Shown: positions 47,701 to 58,349, counted from the first letter of the stretch. The stretch: 64,000 bases of DNA from Ovis canadensis (GCF_042477335.2 NC_091260.1:54269001-54333000), one strand, 5' to 3'. Numbers and translations: made by a program. Notes: generated from the letters alone by a model not told the origin.

Positions 47701-50700
47701 TATTAGTGACCTATTTCTAATTAGTGACCTATTCTCAAAAGATGAGTATTTAGTTTTGTTTTTTTTTAATCTTGTCTTACGGCTACTCCAAACAATTTTA
47801 ATTTAGATTTTAGATTTGTCTTTGGTAAAGTGTACCTGATAACCTGGATCCTTAAAGATTCTAGCAATCTCTAACAAAGTTCCACTCTGGAAGCTATTTT
47901 CTAGGCATTTTCTTGGCAAATGAAAAACATAGAAAACATATAGTACTATTTTTAAAATTAAATAAAACTTATTACAAATTTACAAAATACAATGAGAGTA
48001 ACTGATTTTCCTTTTAAAAACCCCATCCTGCACCTTTCTAATAAATTATCAAACCATTGTTACTAATAAAGTCTTCATTTTATATAACGAATGTACTCAC
48101 TCTAACATGCTTTGGATTCAAATTAAAAGTCAGTATTAACCACCAAAATATTTTTCTACGGCCAAAATACCATTTCAAGGAAAAGGCTCTAATGGCAGAA
48201 ATTAAATGTTGTATTATCTCTTCAGTCAATCAATCCTAAAGGAAATCAACCCTGAATATTCATTGGAAGGACTGATGCTGAAGCTCCAATACTTTTGCCA
48301 CCTGATGCGAAGAGCTGACTCATTGGAAAAGACCCTGATGCTGGGAAAGATTGAGGGCAGGAGGAGAAGGGGACGACAGAGGATGAGATGGTTGGATGGC
48401 ATCAACTCAATGGACATGAGTCTGAACAAGCTCCAGGAGATGACAGGACAGGGAAGCCCGGTGTGCTGCATTCCATGGGGTTGCAAAGAATCAGACTCGA
48501 CCTAGCAACTGAACAATAACAATTCTCTTAGAATGCCTACACAGACTACTTTCACAGACTAGATCTTGAAAAGTCACTCTGAAAATAAGGCCTATGTCCC
48601 TCCCAGAGGCACTTTCAAAAGAATGGGGCATCTATAAGTAGCCTTTCAGGCTTGGGATCCTTTCAAATGAAGGTTTAAGAACTGAACTCACTTCTTTTTG
48701 GTGAGATAACCTCCCCATAATAAAAGAACTAGTTTCCCCAGCCTGCTCTAATATAATAAAATCTCTAAACGTGGGTCCTGGTTTATCTGTACAAACAAGG
48801 GTAAGGCAGACAAGATAAAATCCACTAAGAGGCTACAGAGGCTCTATTATTATCCAAGTATAAGTAGGCATATAGCAAACAGAACTGATCAGAGAAAAGC
48901 CCAAGATAGTTGCAAGTAAATACTTGAAAGAAGTCTGTATCTTTAGTATAAACATTAAGTTGAAATATTCCAAAGTATTCCTTCATTCTATACAGGGGGA
49001 AAGGCTATGAAAGGAAGTGATACTCTCTTGCAGATTTTACATTTCATTCTGCCCCTTAAAATAGCTTTCAAGTGCACTTAAGAGAAAGTTCAACTCCTAA
49101 AAATGGCCTCCCAATAGGAAAGCCCTACAAGAGCTGACCCTTCACCTTCTTTACCAACTAGACCTCCTCCCTACACTCTCAGCCAACCTTCCTGCACAAT
49201 CCAAGCTCCTTCCCACTTCAAGGCATCTGCACAATGCCCTCTACTTTGAAAATGCTTTCCTCTCCCCCACACTTGGCACAGCTGGCTGCTCCTTTATGTC
49301 GTAAACTTCAAATGTCACTTCCTCAGGAAAGATTCTCAGCATTTTCTCACTCATAATCATCTGCACTTTAACTTCTCAGCCTTTATCATAGTTTTAATCA
49401 TATTGTCTACTCAAATAAATGAGGGCCCTTTCATAATTCTTCCTTACAAACAGCAATTTATGTTCTCTATCGAATTAGTCTACTCCTAGTACCTCTAAAA
49501 TATACAACAGTCCGAAGACTAAAGCCCATAAGTAAATAATCTGCACTTTGTCATTTTTTACATAATTTTTTATTTTAAAATGTATGTATTTAAAATGTAC
49601 AACTTGATTCAATATTCAGACACTCAGAGTGAAAAAACTACTAGTATATTCAAGCTAACACATTACCATTTTTCGCATGACTGGTACATCTGAAAATCCA
49701 CCTGCTGCTGCTGCTGCTAAGTCGCTTCAGTCATGTCCAACTCTGTGCAACCCCATAGAGGCTCCCCCGTCCCTGGGATTCTCCAGGCAAGAACACTGGA
49801 GTGGGTTGCCATTTCCTTCTCCAATGCATGAAAGTAAAAAGTGAAAGTGAAGATGCTCAGTCGTGTCCAACTCTTAGCAACCCCATGGACTGCAGCCTAC
49901 CAGGCTCCTCCATCTATGGGATTTTCCAGGCAAGAGAACTAGAGTGAAAATCCACTTAGTACAGTTCAAATGTTCATTACAGTGTTAAATACAGTTATCA
50001 TGTGTCTTATTTCTTAATCCAGACATATAACAAGGCAAAATTAAATAAAAACATCCAATTTCTAGTTTCCCATTCTCACCTTAATACTGGTACTCTGTCT
50101 TTCAAGGACATCACTAACTTTTTCAAAAGGGTGCACACACACACACACAAGTCTCGCTTTCTAATAAAAACATGTTTGCATTCTCATCTTGTCCAACCTT
50201 CTGGCTTCAACTAATACTAACGTCTCCTTTGTATCTTTTTTATGTTCCCACAAAGTACTTACTTTTTTCTTGTTCCCATTACCACACTCTTCTTACTTTC
50301 TTTCACCTTCTCTTACCTATATCCTCTTTTTCCTTCCATCCTAAGTTATCACAAGACATGTACTCAATCACCTCCTCTTCCCTCTCTGGTTTATGCTTAC
50401 TTCAGTGGAAGGCTTCAGTCAACTGCACTAATGTTTCCCACATGAACATTTCCCAACTAAATCCTCCAGGTGCAAAAGGAAAGACACTTTACCACACTTA
50501 TAATCAGGTCACAAAGGCCAAACTTAACCACCTTTGCCATTTATCAGTGAAACCATCTCTACTGTCTCAAATTTGAAACCAGTCTTCACTGATTGCTTCA
50601 TTCCTCCAGTCCACTCTTCCTCACTAGCTCTCTTAATCATCACTATTCCATCCGCTGGGAAAACCATCTAAGCCCTTATCACCTCACATCAATTTATCAT

Positions 50701-53700
50701 CACTGCCTCTCCCATAAATCCTTCTTGCACCACGATGCCAATAACAAGTCTCCCTAAAACAAGATAAGAAACCCAAGGGAAAAAGCTGTATCAGTAATTT
50801 CATCAAAGCCCTCTAACGTATTTCCCTCACTACTCAACCTTATTTCTAACCCCCCACCCCACCCAATATATAAACAGAAGGCTCACTTTCTCATTTACCT
50901 TTTCTGTTATCAAGCCAAAATCAGGCAGGTCATATCGCAGTCTCCCCTCCAGTAGTATCCTATCCACAGTGCACAGCCCAGTGCCAGACCTAGCTCCTCC
51001 AGTCTTCTCTATGAATGTGCAGTTTTCAATCTTTCTTCTTTTGATTCCTCTAACTTTTAAACTCCCTTTGTTCTAAATACAGCAAAATCACTGAACTCTA
51101 GATCGTAACAAAAATCTAGCATCATATAAATTGCTTTCATTTCTACCAACTTCTTCTTATATTTCAAGGACTATCCTTAGTCAAGAGAATAATATACAGA
51201 AGAGATTAGTAGGCCTTATCAGATGAGGTACTTTTCATATTCTTCAGATCAAGCTGGGTTAACACTTCTGGATTAAGGAAATACCAGTTTTACCTGAAAC
51301 ATATTATCATCTCTGCTGCTGCTGCTCTGCTTGGAGGATGACAGCGCTCTGGAAGTTTCACCAGTTTTTTGCTTCTTTACAGGTTTTTCGGGAGCAACTT
51401 GCTTTTTCCTCTTCAGCTTGAAAGAAAAGCAAAAATATAGTTAAAATTTGCATAAGAACAAAATGCATTTCAGGTTCAAAAGATTGCATTACTTTTTAAG
51501 ACTTAGGAGGATCAAAAGATTACAATTATTAATAAAAAATCATCAATATATACACAGGCAAGTTTTAAGTTTTCCCTGACAACAGAACTATGAAACTAAC
51601 ACACCACTGTTATCTAGTACAATGTTTTCAAGCTTTTGGGTTTCCTGGGAAACCAAGATACTTCAGGCATTAGAGTGGTATTCACCAGACCAACAGTTAT
51701 ATTATAGACTGGGATCCCATATAAAATTTCTCTGTGAGAAAAAAAAGACTGAGGGGGGCTACTGTTGCTTTTAAATACACTTAAAACTTTTGGAAACCAC
51801 AAGTCTACTAGTCAGTTATTTTTTACAAAGAAAAACATACTAATTAGAAAGACAACAACCAATTTATGATTATTTATGCCTGCCTATTCCAAAAGGGACT
51901 TGGACTTCCCTGATGGTTTAGTGGTTAAGACTCTGTGATCCCACTGCAGGGGGCCGGGGTTCAATCCCTGGTCAGGGAACTAGATCCATCCCACATGCCA
52001 CAACTAAAAAAAAAAAGAAAAAAATTCTGCATGTCGCAGGAAGACAGAAAATCCCAATTGCCACAACTAAGACCCAGTGCAGCCAAATATATAAAATACT
52101 TTAAAAAAAAAAAAAAAAAGGACGAGAAAACCAAAAGGGACTTAAATTGGTTCAGGCAGTTTATGAGTAGGGAAAGCTAAGAAAGCTATTTTGTACTGGA
52201 GACCAGAGGTCAACAACTCATCACAAAACTTCCTTATCACAAAAAAATCACTTTAGACAGCAATGTGTTAGACTAGCATTCAAAATCAAAACGTTTTAAA
52301 AGCAGCATTACTATAAAAGCTTTTCATATAGACTCATTCTCAAAAAAGAGCTAACAGTCCATGAAAATCAGTAGAGTTCCCAATTCAAACAGTAGAGGGC
52401 AGTCATGTTCCTTGAAGTAAAGTGAAAGTGGCTCAGTCGTGTCCAACTCTTTAGGACCCCATGGACTATGCAGTTCATGGAATTCTCCAGGCCAGAATAC
52501 TGGAGTGGGTAGCTGTTCCCTTCTCCAGGGAATCTTCCCAACCCAGGGATCGAACCCAGGTCTCCCGCATTGCAGGAGGATTCTTTATCAGCTGAGCCCC
52601 ACCTGGTTCCCCAAGCCCAACAACACTGGAGTGGGTAGCCTATCCCTTTGCCAGCTCATGGATCTTCCCCACCCAGGTGGATTTTCCCGACCCAGGGAAT
52701 GCAGGGGTCTCCTCCACTGAAGGCAGATTCTTTACCAACTGAGCTCTCAGGGAAGCTTCTTAGTTCCTTAGTGGAAGGTATAAATTATTACTGTTTTACC
52801 AAATTATATGATACTAGGCAAAATAAAATGTATATATTTATGTACACAAACCTAAAGAGTGGATTCATCTAATGGAAGTACTTGCAGGATTAACAGTACT
52901 GTTTACGATAAACAGCAAAAATTAGCTCACTAAGCAATTACTCTTTTTATCAGTTCTGTATAGTCCCTGTAGACTGGTACATTCCCTGCATGTAAAAGCT
53001 CAACAAAGAATCTGTTAAATGAATGTATTCAAATGATATACTGTGCGCAAATTAAAAACTAAAAGACATTTCCTTCTCAAATATAGCTATGCATGCTCTT
53101 TGAAGCTTTTTTCAATCTTCCAAGCAAAATTATGATATGTATTTCAAGATCCTCATAGAAGCTCTCTTTTAACTAACACTATTAACTGAGCTCAGAGACA
53201 CAACTATGTAGCTACTAGGAGATAAAGGACCGTTGTGGAAGAAGCCCTCACTACAGTGTGAGATCTTCAGTTAAGCAGAATGCAGTTAAGCTTACAGCAC
53301 AATTATCATCTAATGCAGAAAAAGCCTTTTCTATCAAAATGGGTAATTTCATGCTAGCTTTGCTGAGTGCTGATTTAACTAAAAGGAGAGGATCAGAGTA
53401 AACAACATTCTAATTTAACGTACCAAGCCAAATTTTATGTAATCTTCAGAGGCTAAGAAGACTATCAAACTGATTTCTGTTTTCAAAAAGTTCATATAAT
53501 ATGGCTCAACTACTACACAGAATGGGATTCCCAGGTAGAAAATCTGCCTGCTAATGCAGGAGACTCGAGTTTGATTTCAGGGTAGAGAAGATCCCCTGGA
53601 GGAAGAAATGGCAACCCACTCCAGTATTTTTGCTTAGAAATCCCACGGACAGAGGAGCCTGGCGGGCTACAGCCCATGGGGTTGCAAAGAGTCAGACATG

Positions 53701-54144
53701 ACTTAGAACGCACAAGCACTATAAAGAATACCTACAGTTTAACAAGTCTACTAAGCAATAGCTAATAGTGGCTTTGGCCTAAACTTAGTGCTATTCCCCT
53801 GGGGTCTGAGGTAGAGGTTGTAAGGCTCCTAAAAAGCCTCAAAAGGAAACTTGCTGAAGTCAGAAATCTTGCTCAAGTCTGACTTCAGGGTGTGGCCTGC
53901 TTGTATACCACAAGCATCTAGGCATTTCAGTCAAGTAGGTCAGGGGCCACCTGCACTTTCAGAAACATCCATCCAGGCTCTCATTTTAAGGTTCTGAGAT
54001 GCTCTGCTGTCCTTCAGAACCAACACTGCTGAATTAAGTATCACAAAAATGACCTGGAGTAGTAACAGTCACCTTTTTGTCAACTTCACTGTCAGAATCG
54101 CTACCGGAAGAGCTTGAAGAAACAAGTTCCTTTGACTTAGGCAT
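41704..54144 (-). CDS. SUB1: SUB1 (PC4/p15) transcriptional coactivator, spliced CDS of four coding exons
   Basis: The CDS is the join, on the minus strand, of 54073-54144, 51294-51416, 43417-43525 and 41704-41783. That is 72+123+109+80 = 384 nt, or 127 residues plus TAA. The start is the only ATG in exon 2, one base after the acceptor, and gives [13 protein letters not shown]. Seen in the protein: a Ser/acidic N terminus (about 1-22), a Lys-rich stretch (about 23-45), a second Ser run (about 51-61) and the C-terminal DNA-binding domain (about 62-127) ending DDAVRKL. Residues F77, K78, K80 and W89, in the known single-stranded-DNA-binding face of PC4, are present. Family knowledge: PC4 is a nuclear protein that dimerises through its C-terminal domain, binds ssDNA and bridges activators with TFIIH and RNA polymerase II; phosphorylation of the Ser-rich region reduces coactivation. 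All splice sites are GT-AG and phases agree. No frameshift or stop is seen, so this is the functional gene and not a retrocopy. Confidence 0.97.
41784..43416 (-). other. SUB1 intron 4
   Basis: 1.6 kb. It contains one old MIR and no ruminant-specific insertion. Confidence 0.85.
42262..42425 (+). mobile_element. MIR SINE in SUB1 intron 4
   Basis: GCACTCTGGAGTCATGCTGC and ACCTCAGTTTCCTCACCTGT are MIR landmarks. Confidence 0.85.
43417..43525 (-). other. SUB1: SUB1 exon 4 (first half of ssDNA-binding domain)
   Basis: A pyrimidine tract and TTTTGTAG acceptor precede ATTGGGAAAATG, and the donor GTAAGG begins at 43416. It codes for residues 66-101 and the first base of codon 102. It contains the beta-sheet residues F77, K78, K80 and W89 that form the DNA-binding surface in PC4. 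It ends in phase 1, matching exon 5. Confidence 0.97.
43770..43943 (+). mobile_element. L1 3' region interrupted by Bov-A2, first part
   Basis: CATGCATGAACCTTGAGATC, TAAGTGAAATAAGCCCATCA and GGTGGTTACCAGGGGCTAGG are typical. It continues past 44238 with GAGAAAGGGGGAGTTG. Confidence 0.8.
43956..44225 (+). mobile_element. Bov-A2 SINE with target duplication
   Basis: Two Bov-A units joined by CACTTTTCACTTTCATGCAT and ending in a GCAGCAGCAGC tail. AGGGATAGGGAG flanks it (43944-43955 and 44226-44237). Antisense to SUB1 in intron 3. Confidence 0.96.
45189..45337. mobile_element. Tigger/mariner-like DNA transposon remnant
   Basis: GTTGACCCTTGGAACAACTC at one side and TATAACTGGACCCAGGCAGT at the other resemble the two halves of a known mammalian terminal inverted repeat, the second in reverse complement. 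Short and non-autonomous. The family name is not certain. Confidence 0.5.
46183..46230. repeat. 24-bp tandem duplication
   Basis: CTTAAATTAATAATAATACT plus CAGT occurs twice head to tail. Confidence 0.9.
46840..47690 (+). pseudogene. Decayed L1 ORF2 (3' part of reverse transcriptase region)
   Basis: Sense fragments read as L1 ORF2: ACCAAGGTGTCTGCTCTCAC, TCCCGATCCCAATCAAAATC and GACAGTGTGGTACTGAAGTA are standard L1 landmarks in the right order. Many stops and indels and an AT-rich insertion near 46990-47080 show it is old. It lies antisense to SUB1 in intron 3. Confidence 0.85.
48221..48515 (+). mobile_element. BovB 3' end in SUB1 intron 3
   Basis: Sense BovB sequence with [22 protein letters not shown] in one frame and the ACTGAACAATAAC end. 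5' truncated, with small deletions relative to other copies here. It lies antisense to SUB1. Confidence 0.9.
49090..49450 (+). mobile_element. L2 3' region
   Basis: AATGCTTTCCTCTCCCCCAC, AAATGTCACTTCCTCAGGAA and the following pattern match the mammalian L2 3' region. Confidence 0.7.
49702..49944 (-). mobile_element. Bov-A2 SINE with target duplication
   Basis: Starts with the antisense tail CTGCTGCTGCTGCTGCTAAG. Two Bov-A units. TGAAAATCCAC flanks it (49691-49701 and 49945-49955). Same strand as SUB1. Confidence 0.96.
51294..51416 (-). other. SUB1: SUB1 exon 3 (Lys-rich and second Ser-rich segment)
   Basis: The acceptor ends TTTCAAG before CTGAAGAGG, and the donor GTAAAA begins at 51293. 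It codes for residues 25-65: the Lys-rich block and a Ser run made by four identical AGC codons (plus bases 51315-51326). Both ends are phase 0. The CAG-AGC run is a small trinucleotide repeat inside the coding sequence. Confidence 0.96.
51902..52130 (+). mobile_element. CHR-2 type SINE with target duplication
   Basis: GGACTTCCCTGATGGTTTAG head, two A-rich stretches and a partly repeated 3' half (GCCACAACTAA twice). CCAAAAGGGACTT flanks it (51889-51901 and 52131-52143). Confidence 0.93.
52389..52404 (+). promoter_or_regulatory. CTCF-like motif in SUB1 intron 2
   Basis: ACAGTAGAGGGCAGTC fits the core CTCF pattern except at the edges. It lies just outside the double-headed Bov-tA. Motif match only. 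Confidence 0.4.
52420..52757 (-). mobile_element. Bov-tA SINE with two heads
   Basis: Antisense counterpart of the 1643 and 62806 elements. Body from AAAGTGGCTCAGTCGTGTCC, a first head, then GGAGTGGGTAGCCTATCCCT and a second head ending CTGAGCTCTCAGGGAAGC. Confidence 0.9.
53523..53714 (+). mobile_element. Bov-tA SINE
   Basis: GGGATTCCCAGGTAGAAAAT head with a small deletion, AGTCAGACATGACTTAGAAC end. Confidence 0.9.
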
Positions 54145-54145
54145 T
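54073..54145 (-). other. SUB1: SUB1 exon 2 (start codon exon)
   Basis: The acceptor TTTCTTTCAG ends at 54146 and the donor GTGACT begins at 54072. The ATG is at 54144-54142, one base into the exon. It codes for residues 1-24, the Ser-rich acidic N terminus with several casein-kinase-II-like Ser-Asp/Glu sites, and ends in phase 0 after AAG. Confidence 0.95.
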
Positions 54146-56687
54146 CTGAAAGAAAAATACATTATGTAAATAATTCATAAACTTTTTCATTACCTTCAAC
54201 TTAACTCTACCCCAAAGATTCAAGAAGTTCCACAGTTCATTCTACCATTGTGGGGCACTAGAATTGTTACACTGAGCACAATGCTATAGAAGTTATGCTC
54301 TTAATCTAAAGCTCTTCCATGCTGAAAATAACATGCAGAGGGAAGAGTTCTAAACCCAGCAAAGAACTAAATGTCATACACATCTCATACTCCTACATCT
54401 ATTTCTTTCTCAAAGTTAGTGGGTCTTTTTATACTTCATTTTAGCAGGGTTAGATGATTATGGATAGGAGTTAGATGTTTACAGATAGAGTACATTGCAA
54501 AGACAGCTGACAGCAATCACTGTCAAACCAGGAAGAAATATGAACAATTCTCAGTATTGCTTTTTATTTCCCACCAATGAGACTTACATACAATTATTCA
54601 TTGCAGGAATTAATCCCAATGTACACATAGCATGGTGGACAACTGTACTATACAGCTGTCTTTATCTAATTAGCTTTATCATTATAGTCATACTTTTCAT
54701 GTTCTGTATAGGTTCGAGCAAGTTCTGATTCAAAGTTATACATAATTAACGTTCACTTACATTTCACACTGATTTTCTACTCTGAAATGTAACTAAAATT
54801 TGAAGAACCTGCTTACGGGCGGGGTAAATCCTTTCCTCCACTTCCTACTATGACCCTAATTCCCTAGATTTTGGAGATCCCCCCAGACAGAGGTACGCAA
54901 GCTAGTGCCTTCCCTGTGGAGTTTACAGAGTGCCTGAACCTAAAGCAGAGTCTTGTGCCTCTATGTTTCCCAAATTTCAAGGAATTTCATGCTCTACCTC
55001 TTTTCAAAGCACTTGTAATACCAAGTGTTAAAACTCCATGTATTTTCATAGCAAGTATCTTTCGCTCCCTGCATCTCCAATTCAGAAGAGACTGAGCCCT
55101 ATTAATTTCTATATGCCCTCAAGGGCCCAATATACACAAGAGACACTGTAAATGTTTGCTGAATAAAAGAGAAAAAAAAAGACTTCAACAACCATAAATA
55201 ATTCAGCTGTGGACTACACTTGCATAGCAATGGCATTCAATGTGTCTCACAAGAGGAGGTCAAGGTAAAAGAAATGGGCCATCCCTACTCTAGCCACTAA
55301 ATTCAAAAAGCTCAAACCATGCTCCACCCAGCCATGATGATTTTAACTGGCAATTTCTTGATAACAAGAAGAGTAAATTCAGAGGGGAGCCAGCAACGTT
55401 CACAACCACATTTTATACATTAATCCAGTTACTGCTCCATTTTACAGCCTAATCTCCAAAATCAATGTAGTTGTTTCTGTATGCTAGCTGCTAATAATGC
55501 CAAGAAGCGCTTTTTTTTAGGTAATTAAATTGAACATAACCTATTTTTCACTTTGAAACGGTCAAGGATAACTACACCATCTGCTCATTAAAGGTGCCCG
55601 GGGTGGCTAAGATCATTTCAAAGAACCACCTCGTGTTTAACCCAAATAAGTCCCTCCGTCATGAAAACCAGATAATGGTAACTAAACTACTCTTTGAACT
55701 ACTAACAAAATATATTTTCACTTTTACTTAATGAGCCTTTACTGTTCGGGAGCGGGGAGTGGGGACGGCGTGGCTCGTAATTCAGGCAAAGTAATACTGA
55801 ATTACGAGTTAACAGTCGTGCGGAATATACAGAAAAAGCAAAAAACAGCTTAAAAAAAAAAGGAAATCTTCGAGTTTTAATAAAGGCCTGGGGGAAGAAG
55901 GATTAGAAAATAAGAGGTAAAGATAAACTAGAAGTAAAGGGCACGAGGATTCGGTACCACACGAGGGTGGTAAGCACCCAAACGGGGGAAGCGGGTCCCG
56001 GGATGCCAGCAAGCCTCCAGAACCCCGGGACAGGCGATGGCTGGGGCGGTGGGAGACAGGTTGGTCGGAGGGGGCGTAGGAGGCGGCGAAATGCAGAGGA
56101 GACGGAGTGGGAAGAGGAGGGACTTGCACCAAGCGCCATTTTCTTCCCTCGAAGAGCTCACTACCCCCCAACACACCAGCCGTTCACTCCTCCACCCACG
56201 GACTCCCCCGCCGCACCCCCGGCCTCCTCCGACCCGGTCCGCTCCCTCCCGCCCCTAGAGCGTCCCAGCTCCGGGGAGCAAGGATGAGGACCCCAGAGAC
56301 GCAGGCCCCGCACGCGCCCCCGCCCGGGACCGGGCCGCTGCTGCATTGTCCCGAGGGTGCCCCGGGCCCCTTCCCGAGGCTCCTCGGCCCCGCCCGGCCG
56401 CACCCGCCGCCGGAGATCGCCTCACCCGCTACCCCGGGGCCGATCCCGGGAGCCAGCTTCAGGCGCCAAGGGGCCTGAAACGCGTGCGGCTCGTAGTCCG
56501 GGACGGAGGAGGGGGTCCGGAGAGGCCGAGGAAGGGAAGGGGGAGATCAGGCAGCGCCGCCATTTCCTGCGGCCGTGGCCGACAAGGAACCCGGGCGTCA
56601 GGCGGAGAGTGGCCGAGCTGGGAAGGTAGGGGTCGGCCGAGCGGTGCTTCGACGGGTAGGGGTGGGGGCGGGGTCCCGTGCACTCAC
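54146..56687 (-). other. SUB1 intron 1
   Basis: Separates the non-coding exon 1 from the start-codon exon. Its first 750 bp are CpG island. The remaining 54.15-55.75 kb is AT-rich unique sequence in which I recognise no SINE, LINE or exon. Confidence 0.85.
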
Positions 56688-56757
56688 GCTCCGCTCCAGT
56701 AGCCGAAGTGCCTGCTGCTCTCTCACTAGCGACTGACAGAGAAACGGAAGTGACGGC
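56688..56757 (-). other. SUB1: SUB1 exon 1, 5' UTR only (outer end estimated)
   Basis: A consensus donor (GTGAGTG on the minus strand, reading plus bases 56681-56687) follows an exon ending GGAGC at 56688. The exon lies in a CpG island directly below a GC-box and ETS-rich promoter. No start codon is needed here because translation begins in exon 2. The transcription start is not visible; I place it near 56750 from the position of the ETS/CRE-like site, so the outer edge could move by tens of bases. Confidence 0.75.
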
Positions 56758-56880
56758 AGCAGAGAGACGCCGGCCCCGCCCCGCTGAGACTACGCACACG
56801 CGACGGGGCGTGGCTTCCTCGCCAAAACCCGACACCGAAACCCTTTCCAGGGCCTTAAAGGGCCCGTCCCTCATCCTAAA
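56688..56880 (-). promoter_or_regulatory. SUB1: SUB1 core promoter region
   Basis: A GC-rich, TATA-less segment just upstream of and over exon 1. Visible motifs: an ETS/CRE-like composite CGGAAGTGACG at 56745-56755, a GC box CCCCGCCCC at 56774-56782, an Sp1/KLF-type GGGGCGTGGC at 56804-56813, and NRF1-like CpG-rich sequence around 56790-56802. This is typical of a housekeeping CpG-island promoter with dispersed starts. Factor binding is inferred from motifs only. Confidence 0.7.
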
Positions 56881-56962
56881 CTGAAACCGGGAAAGATGAA
56901 GCGAAGATTGGATTTGACTGTGAGTGAAAGAGGGAACGAATTAAACATGAATGACTAGCAAC

Positions 56963-57400
56963 GATGGTCTTTCCAGAGGTCATATATAGATGTGAGAGTT
57001 GGACTATAAAGAAAGCTGAGCACCGAAGAATCGATGCTTTTGAACTGTGGTGTTGGAGAAGACTCTTGAGAGTCCCTTGGACTGCAAGGAGATCGGACCA
57101 GTCTATCCTTAAGGAAATCAGTCCTGAATATTCACTGGAACGACTGATGCTGAAGCTGAAACTCCAATACTTTGGCCACCTGATGCGAAGAACTGACTCA
57201 TTTGAAAAAACCCTGATGCTGGGAAAGATTGAAGGCTGGAGAAGAAGGGGACGACAGAGTATGAGATGGTTGGATGGCATCGCCGACTCAATGGACATGA
57301 GTTTGAGTAAACTCAGGAGTTGGTGATGGACAGGAAAGCCTGGCGTGCCGCAGTCCATGGGGTCGCAAAGAGTCTGACAAGACTGAGCGACTGAACTGAT
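56963..57400 (+). mobile_element. BovB (RTE LINE) 3' end
   Basis: Reads in sense as the C-terminal part of the BovB ORF2 product (motifs [19 protein letters not shown] and MRWLDGIADSMDM), then the usual 3' end with GTCGCAAAGAGTCTGACAAG and ACTGAGCGACTGAACTGA. It is 5' truncated. A 120-residue frame is still open (56964-57323), but it lacks the endonuclease and most of the reverse transcriptase, so it is a dead fragment. It lies about 200 bp upstream of the SUB1 promoter. Confidence 0.92.
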
Positions 57401-57663
57401 GAGCACCGTGCTTTGCACTTGTTCCGTTAATGTCTCTGTGTTAAAGTGAAATGTCTGAAGAAAGATCTGAAAAAGAACACTTCTGGCCTAGTTTCCAGGA
57501 AATGATCCTTGCCTGCTACCCCCTACTCTGGTATTTGATCCTGGCTGGTAGAATTCAAAGGCAGGAAGCCATAGTCATAACGTTTAATTCAAGAAAGTGC
57601 AAAAAAGTCTTCCCAGAAGTCCTTACCACACACCCACACACTTATTCCTAAACTGAAGTTCTG

Positions 57664-57789
57664 GGAACTCCCTGGGAGTCCAGTGGTTAGGGCTTGGCAC
57701 TTTCACTGCCAGATGCCTGAAGTTCAATCCCTGGTCAGGGAACTAAGATCCTGCAAGTCGTGGGGCAAAAAAAAAAAAAAAGGTACCTA
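57664..57789 (+). mobile_element. CHR-2 type SINE with target duplication
   Basis: GGAACTCCCTGGGAGTCCAG head, GGTCAGGGAACTAAGATCCT body, poly(A) tail. AAGTTCTG flanks it (57656-57663 and 57790-57797). Confidence 0.9.
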
Positions 57790-57904
57790 AAGTTCTGCAA
57801 ATGTGAGCTCACAGAAGGCAAGAGATATCCATGCTATAAGCAGGAATATGACTCATAGAGTCTTTGAATCTATATTTAATGAATGCCTGCTATAGCCAAG
57901 AATA

Positions 57905-58110
57905 CATATTCAACACATTTATCAAGCATCCACTATGTTCCAGGCACTGCAGTGAGGCACTTCACATATAACACTCGTCCTAATAAGCCCTTTCCAGTGT
58001 AGAAATGATTGTTCTCTCTATTTTATAAAGAAACCAAGGGTTTACAAGGTTAAATAAGTTCTGCTATAGGTGATACAGAGAATGAGTCATGATTCAAACC
58101 CTGGATGCTG
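57905..58110 (-). mobile_element. MIR-like old repeat
   Basis: CACTATGTTCCAGGCACTGC then CTATTTTATAAAGAAACCAA, the antisense order of a MIR. Confidence 0.65.
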
Positions 58111-58349
58111 CAGACTGAGGGAGACCTCAAATGCTCTAGCCCACTTCTATGCATGCAACGTCAGGCTACATGACTACTTCTTAAAAATGAAATACTTGCT
58201 GTCTAGTTCCTTTTATGCAAAGCACAAAAAAGGCAAAATAATCCATAGCAATCTAGGTCAGGTTGGCCTCAGGGGACTATCACTTGGAGTGAGTATGAAG
58301 GAATCTGCTGGGATGCTGAATATATCTTGGTCTGGGTAATAGATAGGCG

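Larger units (their letters stand above)
43526..51293 (-). other. SUB1 intron 3
   Basis: The largest intron, 7.8 kb. It holds an L1 3' fragment split by Bov-A2, a Tigger-like DNA transposon piece, a decayed L1 ORF2, BovB, an L2 and a second Bov-A2. The stretch 50.0-51.25 kb is pyrimidine-rich on the plus strand and I cannot assign it. Confidence 0.85.
51417..54072 (-). other. SUB1 intron 2
   Basis: Contains a CHR-2 SINE, a double-headed Bov-tA, a Bov-tA and a CTCF-like motif, all listed separately. The rest shows no recognisable gene. Confidence 0.85.
55930..56880. other. CpG island covering SUB1 promoter, exon 1 and start of intron 1
   Basis: Dense CpG and GC boxes in a window that is otherwise AT-rich. 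The island extends about 750 bp into intron 1. It also holds two YY1-like motifs on the plus strand (CGCCATTTT near 56136 and GCCGCCATTTC at 56556-56566). It ends sharply before the BovB copy at about 56963. Long open frames here on both strands result from few stop codons in GC-rich DNA, and I do not call them genes. Confidence 0.85.

Noticed and set aside
55809..56884. Several overlapping frames of 70-150 residues on both strands near the SUB1 promoter
   Set aside because: They are Pro/Arg/Gly-rich products of a GC-rich CpG island with few stop codons, without splice logic or family resemblance.
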